64,000 bases of DNA from the NCBI GenBank assembly GCA_016169945.1, contig JADLSH010000184.1:3596001-3660000 (forward strand). Direction: 5' to 3'. The position numbers and the translations under genes are program-made. Origin of the DNA: Trachythela sp. YZ-2020. Taxonomy: Eukaryota > Cnidaria > Anthozoa > Malacalcyonacea > Clavulariidae. Positions 42,800 to 54,416 of this stretch are shown in pieces; positions within the stretch are counted from its first letter, which is position 1, and the number at the start of each line of letters is the position of its first letter. The notes under the pieces were generated by a model, which searched no databases, was not told the origin of the DNA, and was given only the letters and a program-made list of their open reading frames with translations.

Positions 42800-45100
42800 C
42801 CCCTGCCCTACTTTTATTTTCATTCCGTTATGTTCTACTATGTTTCCACATAAATATCTCATGCTACCAATTATTTTTTTCCATAGTTTTCCAATTCTGA
42901 CGGATGTGAATGGCGCCATGTTAACTGCTGGATGAAACCAAATGGTTGTTATAGCCAAAATATAATATGGATCTACTACTGTACATCTCATGAAAATGGA
43001 GGGGAGCTTCTGGATTAACAGAAGTGTATTTCTATTAAAACAAGAATGCTGATTTACAAGATTGTATGGATATATTACAATACATCTAATGCAATGGGAT
43101 ATGGAATCTGCCATGTATTATTAAATTACTGTACTTGTTTCCAATCTACCATATGGATGTCAGGAACATTGTATATCAATATATTACATACCTTTATATG
43201 TACAGTAACCTAACAAGTTATTGGACAATATGATGGCCAACAATGGACACTACCTGTACATGCTAAATAAATACAAAACATCTGCATATTGGACAAAAAA
43301 ACAATGAATGGCACTGTCTTGTTTACCAATTGGAAAATACAGTAGACTATTATTACTTGGAAAGAATATGAAAACTTGCAACAAACTAATCATATCACGT
43401 CAAAAGATATATGTTTGTTCTTCCTAATTATGTTCTTCTAGACGTTTTGACAAGTGAAGACGGTTTAAAACATTGGTACCAACAATCACATATGTAAATA
43501 TGAAAATCCGAAGTACACTTTACAGTATATAGTAATTATTGCATTGTTAAACAAAATAAATTCATACATACAGTGTATATATAAGGCAATTTAAATAAAT
43601 GAAGTTTTTTGGTATAATCAATCCCCAGGACTTTGGGCCGTAAGGCAGCACTTCCCTTGCGATAGTAACTTCTAGTATTTAATGTCTTTTCAAGCAATCA
43701 TTTGCTTGTACTTTACATTTACACATACATCACTCTCATATTTGTATTGTAGGGTGAACAAACACACGGAACACTGCAGCTTTGACTAGTCAATTCTAGC
43801 CAATGTATGGATCTGATATGCTGTGTTTATATATACTTTATACATTATATTCACAGACTATATACATGTGTTAAATTATACTCCTGATTTTCAACATAGT
43901 TAACATTTATTTGCTACTGATGAATAGACTTCAATAATATGACCTATTTGTTAACACATCCATGTGGAATAAATAGTTCATTTGTGTTCCACCATCCCTG
44001 AATACCACATGTTGACGTCGTGTATCAATGTGTCTAAAAAGTCTGTTGAAACTCTGTGAGGATGTGTTAGCAACACCTGGTATTCTGACAACATCCACGC
44101 ATCTACAATTTTTTCACATACCTGATTGTAGTATATTATGGACTATCGAGAAGATTGTGAACCAACATGTTTCAGCAATGACATCATAAAATTAAATAAA
44201 ATCTTGGAAATAGTTTCTGCTAGTGAAAATTCTATCAGCCATTTTATTTGTCATATGTACTAAACTGTCTGGCATAGTGATACTGTAAATTGTGAACCCC
44301 ATTTAACAATTAATATGAAAACCTTGTTCTACTGTGTATGATATATATTCTTGTGATATTTATAAAAATATATTATTTTAACCCATTAGCTGGCAAGCCC
44401 AGATGCACCCTACTTTTATTAGTATTTTACTCTGTCTAATGCCAGACGATTTTACTTGTCAGTGGTAGGGTACTGCCAGTTAATGGGTTAAATATCAATC
44501 TCTTATTCTTTACAAGTTACTGGTTGAATGAAGTGTATGTTTTTGTACAAAATATGTGTAACTTATACAATTTAGGGCCAAATAGAATTGTAGATTATTA
44601 TTCCTTCATGACAACAGTGGGATCACCATGAGCAGATACATGTACGCTTAGCGTACCTATTTTTTTGGTAGCTTCCCCATAGGATATCTAAAATATCCCT
44701 TAGGATATTATCGTTCTTGCACCCTTGGATATCTAAAAACACCCAAATTTTCCGAAAATACCACAAGCTACCCCCTAGGAAAAATTAAGATGAAAGACCT
44801 CCCTCTCCCCTTGGATATCCAAACCCAAGGGGCCAAGGGGGGGGGGGCGCATATTAAATGGTGTGGTCCAATACGCCTGCCAACAAAATATAAACAAGAC
44901 AAGGGATCTACAAGCTGAATGCTACAACACCATTCCAAACTAAACTGAGACCAATGTAGTAAAGTACCTGTAGGCTGTAGTTGTTGATCATGGACAGCTC
45001 GTCTCTGTTCAGCATTATCTTCAACAACGAACACAAATAATCAGTTCAAATATCTTCGGAAAAAAGCCTTGGATGTTGCAATCATAAACGTTACTAAAAC
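42800..45100. other. Non-coding interval
   Basis: No gene supported apart from the MITE at 44382-44487. Confidence 0.5.
44382..44487. mobile_element. Tiny piggyBac-like MITE at TTAA
   Basis: Inverted ends CCCATTAGCTGGCA and TGCCAGTTAATGGG are flanked by TTAA at 44378-44381 and 44488-44491. The internal motif ACTCTGTCTAATGCCAGACG recurs, inverted and diverged, near 56030-56055. Confidence 0.7.
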
Positions 45101-46592
45101 TTGCTGTTCAGAGTTCTTCGTTTCACTGGAGTGGCTTACTACTTCGAAGTTCGAACGCATCGCGGCCATTGTCCCCATGGTGGAAAGTTCGTATTTCCTT
45201 CCGCAGGAGATTTCCGCATTAATTTTGAACAGTTAGCGCATAACTTCCGCACGAGCGCCGGAGGCTCGAGCCCTCGAGCCCTTTTGAATTTCTAGATGTG
45301 CTTCAATAGCAATTCCCACATTCTGAGACGAGACTTTGAGAACAATCTAAATGCTATATAATTGCACAATTTTGTTATTAGACAATAGTAAACCCAGAAT
45401 AGAGCATGATACATGTCAAGATATCTGAAATTTATTGATAAACATTAAACAATACATGCACGGAAAGCTAAAAGCTGCAAGAAAACGTCTATGACTATTG
45501 ACTATGTGATAAGAAAAGGCAATCGGGCTGGTTCAGCTGCCATTCTTGCCACGACTTTTTCAAAATCGGTTCCTCTACCGTAGGTTGCTCTTGCGCCCAA
45601 TATTGGCATGCGATGCTTTGGAAGCTGGTGATTTTCTGCCGCCATTTTTAACATTTACACACAAAAGCCTGCAATCAATTTGGCCAGCAGTGAAAGCAAG
45701 AAAGTGTAACGTCATATAAGCATTCTCCAATCTCTATCCATCCATCCACGAAATGACGAAATATATTTCCGCAGGATTTATTTCGCCTTTTTCTTCCGCA
45801 ATATATTTCCGCAATATTTATTTCGCCCTTTTCTTCCGCAATATATTTCCGCATTGTCAATTTATCGCTTCATGCTTCCGCAGGAGATCTCCCGCTAAAG
45901 TGCCCAACTTTCCACCATGGCATTGTCCCACAAAAAACTCCTCTACAAGGACCAACGGTTATATTGTTTGTATTCAGGATTAATTCAATCAATGCAGCTC
46001 TTCAATTTCGCTTGATCAATTGCTTATATGTGTTTTAATGTATTGTTTCCTTGCCTTTAAATGTAAAACACTAATCCACTCATAATGACAACAAAGAACA
46101 CAATATGAGTTAGCCTTGTGTTCGAAGTACGTCATATAAGATATGAATATAGTATCTAAAACCGTAACCAAAGCGCCGAAGGTAAGCAATGCGCAGAACG
46201 GACTTGACCGCCTCTTTAAGTTTATTGTTACTGTTTTCTCTTTCCAACGGTACACAACAAATAATAGTCATGCATGTAGCGCGGTTAGCAATTATTAATT
46301 TATTATGGGGAAATACGGCGATGATAAGTTAAATTTCGCAATGTTTCTGTTTTAAGTTGCTATCAATATAACTTTAACTATGACTATAACACCCGGGTTT
46401 AGTGCACCCCTCCAGACTTTATTCCTATATTTTATCTTTCCTCCTTTCCTCACCCAACTTTTCACGTGAGAGGATCCGAGCCATAGGCGAGTCCAAGTCT
46501 AGGCGACTGACTTAAGCTGTGATACCTTCTCTTTCTTTCTTGTTTTTATAGCGATCTCTCGCCCATGTAGATTCAACATTATCAGCGAACCC
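45101..46592. other. Non-coding, possible composite repeat
   Basis: CCATGGTGGAAAGTT at 45175 and its inverse AACTTTCCACCATGG at 45907 may be the ends of a 750-bp TIR element. Inside, 45753-45850 has two copies of an ATATATTTCCGCA...TTTCGCC unit. No gene. Confidence 0.4.
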
Positions 46593-46754
46593 TCGCTCAA
46601 ACAGTAATATACCCGGCCAGACTCAAACTCGCCCATATAAACATATAGTCTATATGAGGGAGAGTTCGCCGATCCTGAGCTTTAATCAGTACGTGGACAT
46701 TTTACGTTTATATGGGGGAGTTTGAGTCTGGCCGGGTATATTACTGTTTGAGCG
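46593..46754. repeat. 49-bp inverted repeat with 64-bp loop
   Basis: CGCTCAAACAGTAATATACC...ATATAAAC at 46593-46641 is mirrored by GTTTATATGG...GTTTGAGCG at 46706-46754 with one or two mismatches. Probably a foldback MITE. Confidence 0.85.
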
Positions 46755-46799
46755 ACGGTACATTTTACGTTTATATGGATATAGATTAAAAAATCAAAG

Positions 46800-47340
46800 G
46801 CCCTTAAGCTTGTAATCAGACGTAGCGAACTTTCTCGCCTAAAAGTCGTACTCCAAAACTCTTACTCGTGTAAACTAAACGTCCTCGAACTCTCGATCAG
46901 ACGTGGCGAACGCTCGCCTCTATAATTAAACTAAAACGTTCTCGAACTCTCGATCAGAAGTGACAGGTCTCTCCTATTCAGAAGCGCCCTCGAACCTGTC
47001 GATAAGGCGTGGCGAACATTAAATTGAACAAACCCTCGAACTCACGATCAGGCGTGGCGAACTCTCGCCCATATTGATTGAACAAACCATATTGATTGAG
47101 CAAAATTTGTACGTAAATTTTTCGGCGAAAATATCATGAAATGTATCGCCTTGTATCGAATTGTATCGTATAAAATTAAAGAAAAGTTTCGATGAAGTTA
47201 ATAGTACGAGCGAAAATACGTGTCCAATTAATAAATTGTTTGAGAGTAATTTACCAATTAGAGGGCGAGGAAAAATATCTCTTTAAAATTTTGAGAAAAA
47301 CAAGACGTGACTATAATTGAGATGAGTTCATGAGTATAGT
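46800..47340. repeat. Degenerate tandem repeats plus a partial copy of the 26341 repeat family
   Basis: CTCGAACTCTCGATCAGRCG-TGGCGAAC units recur about five times at 46850-47060. From about 47095 the sequence AAAATTTGTACGTAAATTTT onward matches 27255-27480, and another partial copy lies at 47740-47850. Confidence 0.75.
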
Positions 47341-48134
47341 TTGTTAGAACGGAAGTACGTCACACTTGCCGAGATGAAATTACAATGTTGTTCTATATAA
47401 TTAGCGCTGAAGAACATGTACATTTCATACACGCAACACAAATATCTTAACGATTTTGTTGATTGTAAAACAAACATAAAACTACGTTAATGCGTCAAAT
47501 TAAGCGGCAAAATCGGAAATTTGGTTCTCGATTTCATTCCGGTAGGCGGCTGGTGTGTTACAGTCGATTTCAACTAACTTTTCACTCAAATGTTGCGAAA
47601 TTAATTGCGAAGTTCAAAAGTTCATAATGAAATTCACAAGCCAGTTTGTAAAAAACCATCTGATTGGTTACTAGAGAAAAAGCAGCCAATCAAATGCTCA
47701 GTTTACAAACCGGTTCTGAATTCGATTAAGTTAGTGCGAGCTAAAATAGGTGTCCAATTAATCAATTTTTTGAGAGTACTTTACCAATTAGAGGGCGAGG
47801 AAAAATATATCTGAAATTTTGAGACAAAGAAGACGTGACTATAATCGACGAGACAAACAGACGTCACTACTAGACGTGATCTTGTAGTTACGTCTGTTTG
47901 TGTCAAAATTTCTAAGAGATCTTTATTCCTGGCTTCTTAATTGGTAAATGACTGAAGTTGCATAATTAAAAATCGAATTTACATTGACAGAGAAATCGTA
48001 TTTAAAAGCTGCTAGTGCAGCCAGAGGACAGATCGATCACATCACACAGTCGGGAGAGAAGCAAGGCAACGGTATCCTTATTAGGAATTGTCATTAGAAG
48101 CTCGCGGACTGTCTCGTATTCGTCCAGTTGAAAT
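47341..48134. other. Upstream region of the lipase gene
   Basis: Includes the partial repeat copy at 47740-47850. No clear TATA box close to the lipase start codon. Confidence 0.4.
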
Positions 48135-49001
48135 ATGTCTCGATACTCCTTTCTCATCTTTGCTCTTCTTTTCGTCTCAGTTACAAGCAGCCGTAGGTTT
48201 GAACCTAATGATTTCATCCGGCTGGCTCTTGCTGCGTCCAAGGCTGCATATATACCATATGAACACGGACAGTTTATCCATGATGGTTACATTCAGGAGC
48301 AGCGGGGGCGTCGATACGAAAAAGCTTGCAATGTCGGTGACTGGGGAGCGAAAGCCTACGGAAAGTGTGACACCGAAGTATATTTATTCACGCATGCCGG
48401 ACAAAAGTTGGCTGTCTTTGGGTTTCACGGGACTGAACCAACCAACCTCAATGATTGGAGAAAAAATTTCGATATAGTGTTAGCTAATGTTAGAATCAAT
48501 AGATATCGGTTCAAACTTCACAAGGGATTTAGAGATCGTTACGCAGATATCGCGTCATGGTTTGAAGCTGAGTACCGACATATTCCTCGAGATTATACAA
48601 TCATTCTTACAGGCCATAGTCTAGGCGGAGCACTGGCTACAATCTCTGCGGCATTTGCAAGTGGTCGAATTCATTCTCCTGATGCTGTCATCACATTCGC
48701 CTCGCCTAGAGTCGGGAACAAAGATTTTCGGAAATACTACAGGGATTTTGTCGGTTGTCATTATACCCTCAGAATAACAGAAAAATATGATATAATCCCC
48801 TCTACTCCAGCGCTCCTTTTGGGGTATAGTGATGTGTGCGTCGCTCAGGAAATCAGTAGGGGTCGCACGCCTTTGTCAGCTTTGAATCCTGTGAAGAATC
48901 ACGGCTTGTACAGTGGTTATGAAAAAGGATTGCAAAGAAAATACGGGAAATATATGAGACAGGTTAATCTCGGTTGTGATCGGGAGAAATCATTTCAGTA
49001 A
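48135..49001 (+). CDS. Secreted class 3 lipase (alpha/beta hydrolase), intronless
   Basis: 288 residues. The N-terminus (MSRYSFLIFALLFVSVTSS) is a signal peptide, so the enzyme is probably secreted. The lipase-3 fold signature is clear: an oxyanion/substrate region FGFHGTEPTNLNDW at 95-108, the nucleophile elbow ILTGHSLGGALA with Ser162, AVITFASPRVGNKDF, an acid residue in EKYDIIPSTP (Asp219), and a catalytic His in KNHGLYSGY (His256). It should hydrolyse ester bonds of acylglycerols or related lipids. Several cysteines (65, 78, 208, 235) could form disulfides. The frame is intact with no introns, unlike most animal genes, and ends 20 bp before a perfect palindrome. Retro-origin or horizontal transfer is possible, but fungi, plants and cnidarians all have this family. 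The ATG at 48135 is chosen because the signal peptide begins there. Confidence 0.92.
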   Translation: MSRYSFLIFALLFVSVTSSRRFEPNDFIRLALAASKAAYIPYEHGQFIHDGYIQEQRGRRYEKACNVGDWGAKAYGKCDTEVYLFTHAGQKLAVFGFHGTEPTNLNDWRKNFDIVLANVRINRYRFKLHKGFRDRYADIASWFEAEYRHIPRDYTIILTGHSLGGALATISAAFASGRIHSPDAVITFASPRVGNKDFRKYYRDFVGCHYTLRITEKYDIIPSTPALLLGYSDVCVAQEISRGRTPLSALNPVKNHGLYSGYEKGLQRKYGKYMRQVNLGCDREKSFQ

Positions 49002-49020
49002 GTTTTTAGCAGGAACAGGG

Positions 49021-49046
49021 CAGGGCGCTTATATATAAGCGCCCTG
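49021..49046. terminator. 26-bp perfect palindrome after the lipase, terminator-like
   Basis: CAGGGCGCTTATA followed directly by its reverse complement, then GGATTTTTACCTTTTT. In RNA this would be a GC-based hairpin followed by a U-rich stretch. It looks like an intrinsic terminator but sits in animal DNA, so its role is unproven. Confidence 0.5.
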
Positions 49047-50149
49047 GATTTTTACCTTTTTATACTATTAGAGAACAACTAGTTCCTGATATTCAAGTAC
49101 TTATATACTGTATGCGTGTGACTTTTCAACATATTTTAAGTTTTTACCTTAATACAGCTCTTGGTACTTCAATACGTACATGTTAGTAAATATATCTAAA
49201 AGTATGACGCTATAATATCTACAGTACTCATTACTCATTGTAATTACAATAATTCAACGTATTAGAGGTATAGACTATAGTAAATTTGCATATCAATTAA
49301 AGATGTTCTGCATGACTACTGACTGACTATTAGATGTGGTTGAAATCACAAATTCAACAAGTGTCCATAAAATAAACTTGTCAACTGCTGGTAAGAGGCC
49401 TTTCTTAGAAGCGAAAAGCAAACATTGCCAGTCAGGCCAAACACAGCTTTGTTTAGAACGCCACTACAATGAATAAATAAATGTTCAGTTTCAATTACAA
49501 AGTTGGTGTAAGTAAGTATCCTTCCAGCTTAAATTAAGAAAGTTTAAATAATGTTTTTGGCGTATCCTTTCTAAAAAGTGTGCTTTGTCCCATTTACGAC
49601 TGTTTACGACATATTCCGATCTGCTACCGATGTTGTTCGCACTCCCACTGATCTCACAACACGACTGGATGTTTGGATTCTCAGCATGGTCCAATGACCT
49701 GAGTAAAAATTTTTAACGGAAATTTATATCATTATTTAGACCTAGCCAGGAGCAGTTGCATAAAATGCAACTTAGGGCCTCTGGAAGGAAATGTATATAA
49801 AAAAAATTTCCGTTCGAGTATTACATCTACTAACACCTTCTACTATTAAACCTGAATATGGTCCAACGTTGGAATATATTGGATGAAAATAAAAAAAATG
49901 TTAATTAAGCCTGATCCAAGATATTCCAACATCAGCAGTGGCGAAGCCAGGCCGAAATGAGTGGTCATCATTGCCATTTGCAGCAATCTGGGCATCAATT
50001 TTAGGAATAGCTTGACCTAATAAAGGAAAAAAATGTTGAGAATTTTGCATATTTCAGAGAACAATAATGAAGGTTGACACAAAAATAGGAAAACCCATTC
50101 AGAATAATATCTAAATTTTGACTGTTTCGCTCAGTTTGTATGTTGACTT
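49047..50149. other. Non-coding interval
   Basis: No supported gene. Confidence 0.5.
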
Positions 50150-50370
50150 TTGACCGGGCTTCGCAACAAAGAAAGCATTTTCACGAGAATTGCCATAAAA
50201 TGGCTAGATTTTGTCGTATTGTAATAAAAATGGATTCATTTCAAAGATATCACAAAGACCCGTTGAATGGTGGTAGCGTGTAAACCAAAGGTAGGAAAGC
50301 GAAATGAATATTTAATTAGTTTATATTATTGTTAATTTGTAAACACTGAAACAAAATTCAGAGTGTTTAA
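50150..50370 (+). repeat. Dispersed repeat, inverted copy of 27885-28110
   Basis: Contains TAGCGTGTAAACCAAAGGTA and CGAAATGAATATTTAATTAG, the reverse of the copy at 27920-27980. Confidence 0.75.
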
Positions 50371-50512
50371 AAGCGGCTAAATTTAATTGGTCGCATAGCA
50401 TTGTAAACAAACAGAATTTACTTATCTAAAGAGATCGTAAAACGCTGAATCGAACGCCAGACGAACGGTGGTATTCTGAACAACTTTTTCGGTAGAATGT
50501 TGGCCGTCAGCC

Positions 50513-53500
50513 ATGGCGGTCATGGGTTTTCATGCTCCTGCTGTTGTCCTCTTTATAGCTTTGTTTTACTATAGGAAATTTTATATCCAGACTGAGAATA
50601 TTGATTCCAATCTACCGCTTGGGGAGCTAAGTATTACGTTTGAGAGAACGAAGCATATTCCTGTTGGATTCGAAGCTCTACACGTTGCCTTGGGGTTAAA
50701 GCAATCGAGCATATCCTCGAATAAATGTCGACTGATGCGATGGCTGTCTATGTCACTGCTGGTCTTAAGTGGTGACATCCAACTTAATAATCCTGGACCG
50801 GACATGAAATGTGGTGTATGTACCAAACGAGCGAAATCGAACCAGATGACTATTTGCTGCGATTCGTGCGACCAAGTGTATCACAAAGACTGCTGCCTTG
50901 TGCCCGACTACCCATATAGTACTTCCTCCTGCATTTGGATATGTGGTTCTTGTGACATTCCTAATTTTTCTGGTTCGCTTGCCCATGGTTCGGACGTCTA
51001 TCTATCAAACAACTACTCTGTCTTAACAGGTTCACAAACATCGGTGATTAACCAGTCAAAGCCTACCGACAAAGGTGAAACCAAACAAACAAATAACGCG
51101 AAGCAACGTAATGCAGCTACGATCAGAATAATGTCTGTTAATTGTCGCAGCCTAAGAAGTACTGAAAAGCGTGCTGAATTTCATGCCCTGATTGACCAGG
51201 AGAAACCAAATATCATTTTTGGAAGTGAGTCACATCTTGATAAGTCGTTTTGTGATGGCGAGATATTCCCACCAACATTTGAAGTGTTTCGTAAAGATCG
51301 TGAACTTGGAGGAGGAGGGGTGTTTATCGCTGTAGACAACAACTATGTTGCTGCTGAGATGTCAGAGCTGGATGTAGACGACTGTGAGGCTGTCTGGGCT
51401 AAACTACAGGTACAGAACTCTAAAACATTATATTTATGTTCCTATTATAGACCTCCAAATAATGATCTAGCCTCCCTAAATGCTTTGGATGCATCGATAA
51501 GTAAATTGCACACTAGAACTGCTATGCCGAACCTTGTGTTAGCGGGCGATTTCAATTTACCAGACATTAATTGGGAAAGCGATACCATAAAACCTGGTCG
51601 TATCTACAATGCTAGCCTCAGCTATAGAATGCTGGAGATTGCAAGAGACAATTATATCTCACAAGTAAATTCCCAGCCAACAAGGCTTCAGAATATACTT
51701 GATCTAGTATTTGTCACCAACCCAGATCTGGTTACGGATATGCATACAAGCCCAGGGATGAGCGATCATGATATTGTTATTGCTGAAATTGATATGAAAG
51801 CAACAATAAATAAGAAAGCGGTAAGATATGTAAATATGTATGGCAAAGCTAACTGGGCTAACATTAAAAGTGACTTGAGTTTATTTCAAAATAACTTTTT
51901 TGAGAATAATCCCATTGGTAATACCGTTGAGGAAAACTGGTCGGCTCTTAAGTCTGCCATTATGAACACTATAAAAGATCATATCCCACAAAAACGCATA
52001 AGTGGACGATGGAATTTACCATATCTAACAAGGGAACTCAAGCGGAAAATTCGAACAAAAGCCCGACGATATAACAAAGCTAAGAAAACAGGTAAACCGG
52101 AAGACTGGAAGAAATATAAGGACATGAGGCGGCACATTAAAAAAGAAATCAATGCAGCACATGACAACTATATTAGAGAAATTCTTGATATATCCCAGTT
52201 GCATCAAAAGCCTAAGCGCTTTTGGTCATATATTAAGAGTCTGAAGAAGGATAAAGTTGGAGTGTCGCAACTCAAATGCCATGGTATAACAGCATCTGAT
52301 AATAAAACCAAAGCTAATTTGCTTAGTAAACAATACGAGGAAGTATTTACCCATGAAGATCTTAATGCCTTACCGGAAATGGCCACGGGTGCCGCGGATG
52401 TCATGAATGACATAATTATAACAACAGCGGGCGTTAATAAATTACTTAAAGAATTGAAAACCAATAAAGCTATGGGCCCTGACCTTCTGCCTACAAAAGT
52501 TTTAAAAGAAGCCGCCGATGAAATAGCCCCAGTTGTCGCATTCATTTTTAATCAAACTCTTAACAGTGGTGTGCTACCAACGGACTGGGTTCTGGCAAAT
52601 ATTACCCCAATATTTAAAAAGGGTAAGCGTTCGAACCCAGCAAACTATAGACCTATTTCCCTTACATGTGTCTTGTGTAAATCAATGGAACATATTATTT
52701 ATAGCCAAATTATGCAACACCTCGATCAAAACAATATCTTAGTAAATTATCAGCATGGGTTCCGTTCTGGACATTCCTGCGAAACACAACTAATCTCTAC
52801 TATTTACGATCTAGTTAAATCAATGAAAGGGAGAAATCAAATTGATTTACTGATTTTAGATTTCTCAAAAGCCTTCGACTCTGTTCCGCATGAACGTCTA
52901 CTATCGAAGCTTAAGCATTATGGTATATCGAGCAAACTACAGAACTGGATTAGAACATGGTTAACGAACCGTCGTCAAAGAGTAGTGGTTGATGGGGAAT
53001 GTTCAAACTATACCCATGTACGATCTGGGGTACCTCAAGGGAAAGTGCTTGGTCCGCTCATGTTCTTGCTGTACATTAACGACATTGGTGAAGGGATATC
53101 TTCGAAAATTAAATTGTTTGCAGATGATTGCCTTCTCTACAGAGAAGTCAAATCCATGGAGGACTCACTCGCCTTACAGTCAGATCTTGACAAGCTATCT
53201 AATTGGGGAAGAGATTGGCAAATGACGTTCAACCCTGTGAAATGCTATACTCTTCGAGTCTCCAGGCTATCGTCATTAAATATCTATAACTATCATATAA
53301 CTGGGAATATGCTGCAATCAGTGAGTGACCATCCTTATCTTGGTGTCCACTTATCCAATGACTTAAGTTGGAATGTACATGTTGCCGAAATAAGCAAGAA
53401 AGCAACTAATCAGCTTAATTTTATCAAGCGTAACTTATCCAAATGTACCTCACAAGTCAGGTCATTGGCCTACACCACACTTGTAAGACCACACCTAGAA

Positions 53501-53928
53501 TTTGCGTCGGCGGCATGGGATCCACATACCAAAAAAATATAACGCAAATTGAGGGTGTACAACGTAGAGCTGCCCGATTTGTTAATAATTGTTATGACAG
53601 GTATTCCAGTGTCACAGCTATGGTCAAGCAATTAGAATGGGACACTCTTGAGGTCAGAAGGAAAGTAAATCGACTTACGGTCTTCTATAAATCTGTGAAC
53701 GAGGTGATAGCGCTACCACTTCCAGATGAATTGCATAAATCAACAAGAATTACAAGAAATAAACATTCAAAGTCGTACCTAGGAATGCCAACAGGACCAA
53801 ACTATTTTACTGAAAGTTTTTATCCGAGAACTGTCCGAGATTGGAATCTTTTACCCGAAGACATTATTCAAACGGCGAGTACCGAAACATTTAAGAAACA
53901 TGTTCTTGACCATTTTAACAATAAATAA
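50513..53928 (+). CDS. CR1-like LINE ORF: PHD finger, APE endonuclease, RT; one frameshift
   Basis: From the ATG at 50513 (in GCCATGGCG context) 1009 codons are open. Residues 1-20 are hydrophobic. Residues 87-96 (GDIQLNNPGP) resemble a 2A ribosome-skipping motif. A PHD-type zinc finger follows (Cys100, Cys103, Cys116, Cys119, His124, Cys127, Cys144, Cys147). The endonuclease has IRIMSVNCRSL, FGSESHLD (catalytic Glu), LAGDFNLPDINW and GMSDHDIV. The RT has LLILDFSKAFDSVPHERL, SGVPQGKVLGPLMFLLY and KLFADDCLLY with intact catalytic residues. In a run of seven A at about 53529-53535 the frame shifts, and the C-terminal 130 residues continue to 53928. A single indel separates this from an intact element; a homopolymer error in the assembly is possible. 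3' end is a (GTAGAT)n tail. Confidence 0.93.
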
Positions 53929-54084
53929 ATCGTCTAATATTTTTATAATTATTATATACAGTATATATACACTTTTACTGACTTAATTATTGACTTTATA
54001 TATTTATCTTTTTTTACTTTATCTAAATTACTGTATATTTATTTAACATCCATGTGATACTCAAAAGGTTTTATGGATAATAAA

Positions 54085-54113
54085 CGTAGATGTAGATGTA
54101 GATGTAGATGTAG
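54085..54113 (+). repeat. (GTAGAT)n 3' tail of the LINE
   Basis: Four to five copies of GTAGAT close the element, after a 3' UTR containing GATAATAAACG. CR1-like LINEs usually end in short microsatellites of this type. Confidence 0.9.
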
Positions 54114-54123
54114 GTATTGCCAT

Positions 54124-54336
54124 CTACATAGCATGCACCGAACCGAAGATATGTCCCCTGCCAGCCAAATAGGATTTTCTTGACGAAAGATCTGGCGTTG
54201 GTCGCTGCTTGATAACAATATTCTGTTCAGCAGTAGCCCAAGCAGGAAAGGATTTTTTCACCAATTCCGAAACAATATCGTTAACTTCGAGTGAAGAAGA
54301 ACTCGAAATGCCTGAATGACTTGAAGCTATGTTCAT
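54124..54336 (-). CDS. Possible coding exon, unknown function
   Basis: A 70-codon frame reads MNIASSHSGISSSSSLEVND, then a helical KKSFPAWATAEQN segment and SSRKSYLAGRGHIFG. It is preceded by an acceptor-like GGTTTCAG. It lies directly beside the LINE tail and may have been cut by that insertion. No family recognised. Confidence 0.25.
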   Translation of the reverse strand: MNIASSHSGISSSSSLEVNDIVSELVKKSFPAWATAEQNIVIKQRPTPDLSSRKSYLAGRGHIFGSVHAM

Positions 54337-54416
54337 TCAGGCTGAAACCTTCGAGAAAAGAGGCTGTGATTCTGTGGCTGTGATCAGGTTGGGCTGCCCT
54401 TTAGTCATGAAAATCG

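Noticed and set aside
42283..43114. Minus-strand repeat proteins over the 45-bp minisatellite
   Set aside because: The plus-strand frame continues the protease-like ORF and explains the repeat; the others are shadows.
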